Of a stretch of DNA of 14,508 nucleotides, positions 6,787 through 14,136 are shown in pieces. The position numbers and the translations under genes are program-made. This DNA is from JALRAP01 sp046302815. GTDB taxonomy: Bacteria > Bacteroidota > Bacteroidia > AKYH767-A > OLB10. Numbering within the stretch: the stretch's first letter is position 1; every line of letters begins with the position of its first letter. The DNA lies in assembly GCA_046302815.1 (NCBI GenBank), contig JBKCHO010000022.1, positions 1 through 14,508 of the forward strand, given 5' to 3'. The notes below the pieces were generated by a model that worked only from the letters and a program-made list of their open reading frames with translations, did not search any database and was not told the DNA's origin.

Positions 6787-7257
6787 ATGAAAAATTATCA
6801 ACTTGCCTTAGTGTTGATTTTATTCTACCTAAGCTTACCCTTTGCCAATGCACAAACTCCTTCCTCCATGGAAACCCCGAAATGGGTTACCATGATGGAA
6901 GACCCGAATGTAAATTTTTACGAAGCCGTTAAAGAATATGAAAGCTTCTGGTCGACTCGTGAAAAACCAAAAAAAGAAGCCGAAATTTTTGATGCCTTAA
7001 ACGGAAAGGGCCGCGAATCGGGCAAGTCGTTGGAGGAAATGGAAGCCGATCGCTTAGCTAAACTCGGACCTAAAATGGAAGGAAGGGCATTGGAGGAAAT
7101 GGAATACCTCAAATACCAAAGCAAACGGTTCGATAAGTGGGTGCTGGAGGTGAAACCTTGGGTGCAAGCCGATGGACACATCCTCACCTATGAAGAGCGT
7201 CAGGCCATTTGGAACAAGCAACAAGAAGAAATTCGTCAACAGGAAAACAAGAAATGA
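6787..7257 (+). CDS. Small secreted charged protein, coupled to the giant T9SS protein
   Basis: A 156-residue predicted secreted protein. Seen: a clear signal peptide (residues 1-22, ending in FANA before QTPSS). The mature part is rich in Glu, Lys and aromatic residues, starting PKWVTMMEDPNVNFYEAVKE, with WSTREKPKKEAE, two copies of EEMEaDRL/EEMEYLK, KRFDKWVLEVKPWV and a charged C-terminal helix (YEERQAIWNKQQEEIRQQ). It is probably mostly helical. It has no sorting domain, so it should stay in the periplasm or leave by another route. Its stop codon overlaps the next start as ATGA, which points to translational coupling. I recall similar small proteins (MxDPNVNFYE motif, then an aromatic-rich RWE/W segment) next to large Asp-box T9SS proteins in other Bacteroidota; this is recollection, not a search. 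An in-frame ATG at 6763 would add 8 residues. No function can be assigned. Confidence 0.8.
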   Translation: MKNYQLALVLILFYLSLPFANAQTPSSMETPKWVTMMEDPNVNFYEAVKEYESFWSTREKPKKEAEIFDALNGKGRESGKSLEEMEADRLAKLGPKMEGRALEEMEYLKYQSKRFDKWVLEVKPWVQADGHILTYEERQAIWNKQQEEIRQQENKK

Positions 7258-10200
7258 TAGACATGAAGCATATACGCCCACTACTCCACCTGTTTTTCCT
7301 TACGGCATCGATGGCATGCTTGTCTAGCCTTGCCCTTTCCCAATCGGCATCATGGACTGCCTATAAGCCTGACTTCTTCCCGACAAACGCATCCGGACAA
7401 ATACATGGAATCAGTCGCGTTTCACAATTGAAATTTCATCCCTCGAACTCACAAAAAATGTATGCGGTGAGTGCGCGAGGCGGCTTGTTCATCTCCACCA
7501 ATGGAGGAAACAATTGGACCATTGCTCCAGGTTGCGACAACATGACTCTTGGAACAAGGTTTGCATCCATTTGTATCGACCACACAAACGACCAAATCCT
7601 CTACCTTGGTGGTGGCGACCACAACTACTACTCTTCAGGTTCTGGTGTTTTCAAGTCCACCAACGGTGGCTCCACTTTTACCTCCATCGGACTAGGAGGC
7701 AAGATCATCGTTGAATTGATCATGGATCCATCCAACAACCAAGTACTCGTTGCCGCAACCAACACCGGCATTTACAAAACCACCGACGGTGGATCGACCT
7801 GGACACTCAAAACCGGATCCATCCAATTCGACGACCTCAAACAAAAGACCGGTACAGGATCCCGTGTATTGTTTGCAACCACACGAGGTGCCGAAATTTA
7901 TCGCTCGCTTGATTTTGGCGACACCTGGAGTCAGATCACATCAGGTGTTTATATCCCTACCGGCTACACCTCTGGTGGAGGAACCCGCGTTGCAGTTACT
8001 CCTGCCGATTCAAATGTGGTTTATTTCTACATGAACGCCAAGGGAGGAACCCTGTTCAAATCAACCGATGGAGGAAGCAACTTCGTAAATGTAAAAGACA
8101 CCTTGTCGCCTTATCTAACGGGTTACACAAACAGCTCTGCTGATCCCGGGCAAGGTGATTACAATACAGGTATCGGTGTTGATGGCGTAAATCCGAACAT
8201 CGTATACTTTGTTGCCCATGTAGTGTGGAAAAGCTTGGATGGTGGCGTTACTTGGACGCAATTGACCAACTGGTACCAGAAGGTACACACAGACATGCAC
8301 CAATCCATCAATAGCCCATACAACAACAACCAACTTTGGAATGTGAATGATGGTGGTGTTTGGCTTAGCACCGATGGAGGAAACAACTGGGTGCAGAAAA
8401 GTGATGGTATTTATGGATATGAAATCTATCATGGTGGATGCAGTCCGACGCGTCGCGACATGGTCAGCATTGGTACGCAAGACAACGGCGAGCTCTATGC
8501 AACCAATTCAGGATGGTTTACCAACCGCGGAGGCGATTGGCAATCGAATTGTGTGTTCGACTACCGTGCTAACAGCTCCATGGTGTATTACTACTTACCC
8601 GATTGGGGAACCGTACAAGTTCCCAAAAGGCGGTTGGTCACAGGAAGTTCGGCCACCTATGGTTTGCCAGCGAGCGTGACCGATTTCTCGGATATCACCT
8701 ACCATCGCAGCAACTCCGATCTGGCATTTGTTGGCGATACCGTTGTTTGGCGCACCACCAGTCTTACCGCTACCACTCCCACATGGACATCCATCTTCAA
8801 TACCAATGTGAAGATCATGGGCATGCATGCCCACTTTGCGGATGCCAACCGCTTGTATGTAGTTACCAACGATGGTAAAATCCACATCAGTACAAATGCC
8901 CTCAGCACCACTCCCACATTCACCACTGTGATACTGCCCTCGGCCACCAACTCCAAGGGAAGAATCACCAGTATCAAATCGAACCTCGATGTAGTGTATC
9001 TAACCGCCAACTCGAATGTGTATCGTTCAAGTGACAATGGACTCACATGGACATCGATCAAATACAATTTGCCCAATTATAACCATGCTGAAATTCTTGG
9101 GGACGAATATTTTTCAAGCAACGAACTGGTGTTTATTGCAACAGGTGGATCGGTTTATTATAAAACTGCAACCGCAACCAACTGGACCTCCTACTCAACC
9201 GGCTTACCGTCTCGAACCTCGATTGTAAACATGTCCATCTACAACGACAGCACAGCCAACACATTGTTGCGAGTATTCACTTACGGACGCGGCGTGTGGG
9301 AAACCCCCATAAGCTCGCTAAGAAGCTTGGCTGCTAATTTCGCTGCCGATAACACCACACCATGTTCCGGTGCCAGTATTACATTCAGCAATCTTTCCAC
9401 AGGCACATATACTTCAAGTGCTTGGTCGTTCCCAGGCGGGAATCCATCGTCCTCAACTGCTTCTAATCCTGTTGTAACCTATGCCACTCCCGGTCTCTAC
9501 ACCGTTTCATTAACCGTTACCGGACCTACAGGATCATCTACCGAAACCAAAACCAACTACATCAACGCCGCAGGGTTGGCATTGCCGGTATCACAAAACT
9601 TCGAGTCGGCGGTATTTCCACCAACCAATTGGACCAACAACGATGCAACCAGCAACGCAGGCTCGTGGGCTCTGTACACAGGTGTAGGAGGATTTGGTAA
9701 CAGCAATTACTCTATGTATTTCGACAACTATTCTGTTGATGCCAATGGCGCTTACGATGAATTCCGTTCCATCAACATCGATATGAGTGGAGTAACAGGA
9801 GGAGCTCTGACTTTTGATTTAGCCTATCAACCCTATTCGTTGACAAGCTACATAGATTCCATGCAAGTGCTTGTTTCTACAAACTGTGGCGCCACATTCT
9901 CATCCGTATATTTGAAATCAGGCGCAGCACTCGCCACGGTTACAGGTACCAACACCAGCGAATTTGTTCCTTCTGCAACGCAATGGCGCACCGAAAGCAT
10001 CAACATGAATGCTTTCGCAGGACAAAATGTGATGGTAGCCTTCCGTAACATCGGTCATTACGGCAATAACATTTACATAGACAATATCCAACTTCTCGGC
10101 AACGCTCCTTGCAATTTATCTATGACTTCGATAGAAACGCAAACCAGTTGCGCTGGAGGTAACAACGGTACATTGTTGGTCAATGCCTCAGGTGGAAACG

Positions 10201-12071
10201 GAACGATAACATATACTTTGTCTCCAGGTGCTGCTTCCAACACTTCAGGATTTTTTGATGGCTTGACCGCAGGCACCTACACTGTGACCGCTACAGATGC
10301 CAACGGCTGTACTGTAAGCATACAATCGACTATTACATCTCCCTCACCACTTGGGGCATCTGCCAGCTATTCCCCTGTGGTATGCTTTGGCGGTACCACA
10401 GTCTTAACTGTTGCTGCCTCGGGCGGTACTCCACCATATAGCGGAACGGGCAATTATAATGTTTCTGCCGGAAGCTATAGTTACACCGTTACAGATGCGA
10501 ACGGCTGTACGGCCGTAATCTCAGGAATCGTGACACAACCTGCGCAAATCATTCCAACCATTACTGCATCTGGACCTACTTCATTTTGTCAGGGTGGACA
10601 AGTAACCTTGTCTACCGGAAATTACTCAAGCTACTTATGGAATACAGGTTCTACGGGAGCATCTATCAGTGTGAATGCTTCTGGAAACTATATCGTGACT
10701 GTTACCGATGCACAAGGTTGTAGTGGTACTTCTGCAACCACTATCGTTACAGTAAGTCCCTCTGTGGCCGCCTCGGTAAGCATTTCCTCTAATGCACCAG
10801 CTACAATCCTATCCAATACAAATATCACTTTTACTGCAACGACAACCAATGGCGGTAACCTACCGGTTTATCAATGGAAAAAGAATGGTGTGAATGTGGG
10901 AACGAACAGCAGCACCTATTCGAACAGCGCCTGGGTAAATGGTGATGCTGTTAGCTGCGTACTTACTAGCAATGCCAATTGCGTAGTAGGTAGTCCAGCT
11001 ACTTCCAACACCATAACCATCCCTGTTACACAGGTTGCCCCGAAATACGCCATCAGTGATATTACACAAAACAAAGTGTTTTATTACGATGCCGCCTTCA
11101 GCTTCATTCAAAGTAACACCTTATCAACAGCTACACTGAATGGCGTAACCAACGCATCCGACCTAAGCATACAAACCAACTTTGGTTATGTGTTGGATCA
11201 AACCAATAAGCGCCTTTATCGAAGAAATGCGCCAAGCGGCGTTGCCACGCCATCAGCTGTTTTACGCACCAATACGGGACAAGCCTTGGGAACGCCCACG
11301 GGAATTGCCATCAGCTCCGATACCCTTTGGGTGCTCGATAAAAAGGGCAAAGCCGTGTATCGCTATTCCATGTCATCTGCCTTTGCAACCACCGGCAACT
11401 TGAATGCGTTGGCCAAAATCACATTGGCATCGACATTGTCGAATGGAGAAAGCTTGTTCGCCTATGGCGCAAATCTTTATATTTTGAATAACGGCACAAC
11501 CAAGGTCTTGCACCGATACCCAAAAGCAGGTGGCACCGCAACGCTTTCTAGGCCCATGGTAAACACCACTGGAACGGCATTGAGCTTAGTTACGGGAGTG
11601 GTATTAGATGGATTGGATGTGTTTGTAACCGATAATGGAATTGATCGGGCACTCAAATATTCGCTTACAAGTTTATATACTGGAAGTGGGAACCTGAATG
11701 CGTCAGCGGTATTCACTTTGCAGTCGACCAACCTCAACAGCACCGGCATATCCTTATGCAGTGGAACCAACTTGCTTCGCGAAACAGATGCACCAGCGGC
11801 TCCCTCAAAAGTCGAATCGTTGGAATTGAAGATTTATCCGAACCCTAGCGAGGGAGAAGTGCACTTGGTCATTTCAGGCGATCTATCCGAATCCAGTCTA
11901 ATACGGGTAGTTGATATCTCCGGCAAGGCAGTATACTCGCAAAGCCTATCCGCAGATGATTTGAAAAAGCGTGAAATCGTATTCGACCTTTCTGCATACG
12001 GTAAGGGTGAATATATTGCTACGGTGTACACCCTAAAGCAGAAGAAGAGTCTAGTGTTTATAGTACAATAG
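7254..12071 (+). CDS. Giant multidomain T9SS-secreted protein (Asp-box propeller, PKD, choice-of-anchor J-like, SprB-like repeats)
   Basis: A 1605-residue predicted secreted protein. Domains seen in order: signal peptide to about residue 30; a sortilin/BNR-type beta-propeller (about 35-685) with Asp-box motifs such as STNGGNNW, TTDGGSTW, SLDFGDTW, SLDGGVTW, STDGGNNW and SSDNGLTW, ending in GRGVWETP; a PKD-like domain (about 694-770; SAWSFPGG, PGLYTVSLTVTG); a choice-of-anchor-J/MAM-like lectin fold (about 777-950; FPPTNWTNND, NIYIDNIQLLG); two SprB-like repeats (about 952-1098; AGTYTVTATDANGC, AGSYSYTVTDANGC); two Ig-like modules (about 1100-1260; YLWNTGSTG, YQWKKNGVNVGT); a second propeller-like region (about 1263-1510; KGKAVYRYSMSS); and a T9SS type A sorting domain (about 1516-1605; IYPNPSEGEVHLVIS). 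Adhesion or glycan/protein binding at the cell surface is inferred; no hydrolase active site is recognised. ATG 7254 overlaps the upstream stop; ATG 7263 also gives a good signal peptide. Confidence 0.9.
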   Translation: MIDMKHIRPLLHLFFLTASMACLSSLALSQSASWTAYKPDFFPTNASGQIHGISRVSQLKFHPSNSQKMYAVSARGGLFISTNGGNNWTIAPGCDNMTLGTRFASICIDHTNDQILYLGGGDHNYYSSGSGVFKSTNGGSTFTSIGLGGKIIVELIMDPSNNQVLVAATNTGIYKTTDGGSTWTLKTGSIQFDDLKQKTGTGSRVLFATTRGAEIYRSLDFGDTWSQITSGVYIPTGYTSGGGTRVAVTPADSNVVYFYMNAKGGTLFKSTDGGSNFVNVKDTLSPYLTGYTNSSADPGQGDYNTGIGVDGVNPNIVYFVAHVVWKSLDGGVTWTQLTNWYQKVHTDMHQSINSPYNNNQLWNVNDGGVWLSTDGGNNWVQKSDGIYGYEIYHGGCSPTRRDMVSIGTQDNGELYATNSGWFTNRGGDWQSNCVFDYRANSSMVYYYLPDWGTVQVPKRRLVTGSSATYGLPASVTDFSDITYHRSNSDLAFVGDTVVWRTTSLTATTPTWTSIFNTNVKIMGMHAHFADANRLYVVTNDGKIHISTNALSTTPTFTTVILPSATNSKGRITSIKSNLDVVYLTANSNVYRSSDNGLTWTSIKYNLPNYNHAEILGDEYFSSNELVFIATGGSVYYKTATATNWTSYSTGLPSRTSIVNMSIYNDSTANTLLRVFTYGRGVWETPISSLRSLAANFAADNTTPCSGASITFSNLSTGTYTSSAWSFPGGNPSSSTASNPVVTYATPGLYTVSLTVTGPTGSSTETKTNYINAAGLALPVSQNFESAVFPPTNWTNNDATSNAGSWALYTGVGGFGNSNYSMYFDNYSVDANGAYDEFRSINIDMSGVTGGALTFDLAYQPYSLTSYIDSMQVLVSTNCGATFSSVYLKSGAALATVTGTNTSEFVPSATQWRTESINMNAFAGQNVMVAFRNIGHYGNNIYIDNIQLLGNAPCNLSMTSIETQTSCAGGNNGTLLVNASGGNGTITYTLSPGAASNTSGFFDGLTAGTYTVTATDANGCTVSIQSTITSPSPLGASASYSPVVCFGGTTVLTVAASGGTPPYSGTGNYNVSAGSYSYTVTDANGCTAVISGIVTQPAQIIPTITASGPTSFCQGGQVTLSTGNYSSYLWNTGSTGASISVNASGNYIVTVTDAQGCSGTSATTIVTVSPSVAASVSISSNAPATILSNTNITFTATTTNGGNLPVYQWKKNGVNVGTNSSTYSNSAWVNGDAVSCVLTSNANCVVGSPATSNTITIPVTQVAPKYAISDITQNKVFYYDAAFSFIQSNTLSTATLNGVTNASDLSIQTNFGYVLDQTNKRLYRRNAPSGVATPSAVLRTNTGQALGTPTGIAISSDTLWVLDKKGKAVYRYSMSSAFATTGNLNALAKITLASTLSNGESLFAYGANLYILNNGTTKVLHRYPKAGGTATLSRPMVNTTGTALSLVTGVVLDGLDVFVTDNGIDRALKYSLTSLYTGSGNLNASAVFTLQSTNLNSTGISLCSGTNLLRETDAPAAPSKVESLELKIYPNPSEGEVHLVISGDLSESSLIRVVDISGKAVYSQSLSADDLKKREIVFDLSAYGKGEYIATVYTLKQKKSLVFIVQ

Positions 12072-12302
12072 GCTCCACCCATGCTCATAATAAAAGAAGA
12101 GGAACGCAGTTTTGGCGGATAGTTGTTAATTATCGCGGATCTATTTCACGCAAAGCACACCAAGAAATACGCTGAGAACCCGAAGGGGCTTCCCTAATAC
12201 AACTCAATTCACAAAAATCTGAAATAGTCAGACCAATTCCAGTCATCCGTGTTCTAAAAAAAGTAACGCTGATTCGGCTTATAGCAGCGGATAATTGCGG
12301 AT
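12072..12302. other. Convergent intergenic spacer with remnants of interspersed repeats
   Basis: This spacer separates two genes that end towards each other. It holds no gene and no clear terminator hairpin. GCGGATAGTTGTTAATTATC (12114-12133) and GCGGATAATTGCGGA (12287-12301) are related words near the two ends. TTTCACGCAAAGCACACC and GTCATCCGTGTTCTAAA resemble interspersed repeats that I recall from other Bacteroidota genomes. I infer a degraded repeat element filling the spacer. A genome-wide copy count is needed to settle it. Confidence 0.35.
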
Positions 12303-13493
12303 TTAATTAACCACAAACTTTTCCTTAATATTAAACCCTTTTGAATTGATCTCAATAAAATAAACACCTGGCGTAAGATTAGCCACATCAATAGGTTCAC
12401 TGAAAAGTGAATTCAATTTAATTGATTGGATACGGTTGCCGATGCTGTTGTAAATGTTGATGCCAACAGTCTCACGCGCGCTGCTGGGAAATTTAAGGTA
12501 GAGATTTCCCTTGACAGGGTTCGGATAAATATGCAACATTTGATCCGTGATTTCAGGACTACCTGTAGTGAGCGTTGTCTTAATCAAAGTTCCATTAAAC
12601 CCCACGGCATACCCTGCGTTTCCAGATGTAAAGTTCACAAATAAAAGTGTGGTGCTATTTACACCCGGTTGTTGACTCCAACTTTGTCCGCCATTAACCG
12701 TTCGCAAAATAAATCCGTTATCGCCTACGATACAACCATTGAGATCGTCGATAAAGGTCACCGAAAATAAAGTATTGGCCGTACCGCTTGGAATAGAAAT
12801 CCATGTTTGTCCGCCATCGGTGGTGCGTTTGATGGTACCGCCTCCACCCACAGCTACACCAGTAGTGGTAGTAATAAAATAAACCGAACGCAACAGCTGG
12901 GTGGTGCCGCTGGTTTGCGGAATCCAATTGGTTCCTCCATTCAATGTGCGCAGGATGAAACCTTGGTTGCCGACCGCCCAGCCTGTATCGGGTGCGGGGA
13001 AATGTACTCCGGATAACTGCTTGTACTGGCCATTGGTTTGTTGTACCCAGGTTTGTCCGCCATCAATGGTTTTCCTGATCATTTCGATACTCAGTGAGCC
13101 TGAGCCACCCACTGCGTAGCCCGTATTCACATCAGTGAAATAAACCGAATTGAATTGCAGTGATGTTCCCGTCGATAGGGTATCCCAGGTTTGTCCGCCA
13201 TTGGTGGTTTTTACGGCTTTGCCGTTCCAACCCACGGCGTATCCCGTGTCGGAAGCCGGAAAGTGTACTTCGAACAAATCATCCGCTACTCCACTCACCT
13301 GTGCAATCCAGCTTTGTCCACCATTGGTGGTTTTTCGAATCAAGCCTCCATTTCCCGTTACATATCCTGTCAATGAATCCGTAAAATACACCGATTGCAG
13401 CATGGTGGATGTTCCGGATGGAAGTTGTGACCATTGCGCGGATACGGGTAAAATGCTACACAAAATAGCAATGGAAGTCAGAAAGTGTTTCAT
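12303..13493 (-). CDS. Secreted seven-repeat Ycf48-like beta-propeller with T9SS type A sorting domain
   Basis: A 396-residue predicted secreted protein. Seen: signal peptide MKHFLTSIAILCSILPVSAQ; seven propeller repeats of about 42 residues between residues 20 and 305, each with a pattern like SVYFTD..TGYAVG..G.I.KTTNGGQTW; then a T9SS type A sorting domain (about 315-396) with IYPNPVKGNLYLKFP, GINIYNSIGNRI and LTPGVYFIEINSKG. The repeats match the Ycf48/BNR family; in photosynthetic organisms Ycf48 assists photosystem II, but in Bacteroidota such proteins are secreted and that role does not apply. Seven repeats would close one seven-bladed propeller. The start at 13493 is preferred over an in-frame ATG at 13529, because an exact -7 element (13527-13534) would overlap the longer start. 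Binding or scaffold function is inferred. Confidence 0.9.
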   Translation of the reverse strand: MKHFLTSIAILCSILPVSAQWSQLPSGTSTMLQSVYFTDSLTGYVTGNGGLIRKTTNGGQSWIAQVSGVADDLFEVHFPASDTGYAVGWNGKAVKTTNGGQTWDTLSTGTSLQFNSVYFTDVNTGYAVGGSGSLSIEMIRKTIDGGQTWVQQTNGQYKQLSGVHFPAPDTGWAVGNQGFILRTLNGGTNWIPQTSGTTQLLRSVYFITTTTGVAVGGGGTIKRTTDGGQTWISIPSGTANTLFSVTFIDDLNGCIVGDNGFILRTVNGGQSWSQQPGVNSTTLLFVNFTSGNAGYAVGFNGTLIKTTLTTGSPEITDQMLHIYPNPVKGNLYLKFPSSARETVGINIYNSIGNRIQSIKLNSLFSEPIDVANLTPGVYFIEINSKGFNIKEKFVVN

Positions 13494-13526
13494 TGGATGG
13501 AATACAGGGTTGATTGGAGTGGGATG

Positions 13527-13534
13527 CAAATGTA
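13527..13534 (-). promoter_or_regulatory. Bacteroidota-type -7 element for the Ycf48-like gene
   Basis: On the minus strand the bases read TACATTTG, an exact TAnnTTTG match, 34 bases upstream of the chosen ATG at 13493. Transcription would start near 13520. The -33 region is only T-rich, without a clean TTTG. The position decides in favour of the shorter start. Confidence 0.55.
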
Positions 13535-13553
13535 AGTCATAGTACTGATAAAC

Positions 13554-13859
13554 CTAAAAAGGCTCACACTTACCTACTGCCTTTGCATTTTTTACCGAAA
13601 CCAAACTTTCCTGTAACATCAATCGAAGCACCCTCTTACCTGCTGAAGATTTAAAATATTTTTCTCTACGCAATGAGTCCTTTTTAGAAAAGTAATACTC
13701 GCACAATAATGGCACAAATGTTCTACGTGGTGCCATGCTCTTCGTTTTACCTTGCGCATGTTCTTGCATACGACGTTCGAAATTGGCCGTGTAGCCAATG
13801 TAAAACATGTCATCCTTCAAACTGTACAGGATGTAAACACAAAACTTTGGGTGTTCCAT
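13554..13859 (-). CDS. GIY-YIG domain protein (URI/UvrC-type, apparently intact)
   Basis: A 101-residue single-domain protein of the GIY-YIG nuclease superfamily. Seen: the GIY-like strand VYILYS with Tyr9, the YIG strand FYIGYT with Tyr20, the helix NFERRMQEH with the conserved Arg30 and His34, and Glu66 in LRREKYFKS as probable metal ligand. All residues expected for catalysis are therefore present. Family members cleave DNA with a divalent metal; the target of this small free-standing type is generally unknown. The C-terminal 20 residues are lysine-rich and variable. It lies upstream of the Ycf48-like gene on the same strand, but that gene has its own promoter, so they are probably not an operon. 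The ATG at 13859 is the first in frame. A TACATTTT box about 35 bases upstream could be its -7 element (one mismatch). Confidence 0.85.
   Translation of the reverse strand: MEHPKFCVYILYSLKDDMFYIGYTANFERRMQEHAQGKTKSMAPRRTFVPLLCEYYFSKKDSLRREKYFKSSAGKRVLRLMLQESLVSVKNAKAVGKCEPF
13556..13584 (-). terminator. Possible weak terminator overlapping the end of the GIY-YIG gene
   Basis: On the minus strand AAAGGC (13584-13579) and GCCTTT (13563-13558) pair across a 15-base loop and run into a short T-stretch ending at the stop codon. The stem is short and the loop long, so termination is uncertain. It would separate this gene from the promoter of the Ycf48-like gene. Confidence 0.3.
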
Positions 13860-13964
13860 TGAAAAGTGGATTTGATAAATGAAAAACGTTTTTGAAAAAT
13901 GTAGAAACTATTAAAAAGCGGATTTAATAATGTAAAACTTGATCGAAAAACACCAATTAAATCT

Positions 13965-13999
13965 ACAAAAAAGCCAGAAGCTCGTTAGAACTTCTGGCT
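13965..13999 (-). terminator. Rho-independent terminator, minus strand
   Basis: Arms AGCCAGAAG (13972-13980) and CTTCTGGCT (13991-13999) form a perfect 9-bp stem with a 10-base loop. On the minus strand it is followed by six T. It would end transcripts coming from the right (the GIY-YIG gene at 14137) before the next GIY-YIG gene at 13859. Confidence 0.8.
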
Positions 14000-14016
14000 C
14001 AGGTTAATTACCGCCC

Positions 14017-14054
14017 CGAAGTAGAAAATCTCGCTACGCTCGATTTACACTTCG
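14017..14054. repeat. Imperfect hairpin downstream of the tRNA-linked GIY-YIG gene
   Basis: CGAAGT (14017-14022) pairs with ACTTCG (14049-14054) and, inside it, AAATC (14026-14030) pairs with GATTT (14042-14046). The inner loop is 11 bases. It is the second of four adjacent hairpins between 13972 and 14124. There is no T-tract, so it is not a standard terminator. Function unknown. Confidence 0.5.
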
Positions 14055-14057
14055 AGA

Positions 14058-14089
14058 CGGTGCAGCGTGGCGAAGCCTCTGCTGCACCG
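14058..14089. repeat. Inverted repeat abutting the duplicated tRNA 3' end
   Basis: CGGTGCAGC (14058-14066) and GCTGCACCG (14081-14089) are perfect 9-bp inverted arms with a 14-base loop, in which GGC and GCC can pair further. The right arm ends on the first base of the duplicated tRNA segment (14089). This could mark the outer boundary of the element or the site it entered. Confidence 0.7.
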
Positions 14090-14132
14090 CTCCCCCTCTT
14101 GGGCTCGCCCCGAAGCATCGGGGCAAGGACCC
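14089..14132 (-). pseudogene. Duplicated tRNA-Asn 3' end, interrupted by a palindrome
   Basis: Bases 14089-14107 are identical to 14462-14480, and 14124-14132 are identical to 14484-14492 of the tRNA-Asn gene. Together they cover the end of the anticodon stem side, the variable loop, T-arm, acceptor 3' strand, discriminator base and one base beyond. Where the tRNA has three bases (AAC, 14481-14483) the copy has 16 bases (14108-14123), forming the palindrome GCCCCGA-agca-TCGGGGC with its neighbours. The T-loop is destroyed, and there is no 5' half, so it cannot make a tRNA. It lies 4 bases after the stop codon of the GIY-YIG gene. Confidence 0.85.
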
Positions 14133-14136
14133 AAAA

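Noticed and set aside
7209..7253. Longer start for the giant protein at 7209
   Set aside because: It would lie inside the upstream gene and place a charged stretch before the signal peptide; 7254 or 7263 fits better.
8115..9076. Minus-strand open frames inside the giant T9SS gene
   Set aside because: The plus frame is continuous with clear Asp-box motifs; the antisense peptides show no domain or start signals.
13494..13529. Longer start for the Ycf48-like protein at 13529
   Set aside because: It would overlap an exact -7 promoter element and put 12 non-signal residues before the signal peptide.
14089..14132. A second functional tRNA gene
   Set aside because: Only the 3' end is present, and its T-loop is interrupted by a 16-base palindrome.
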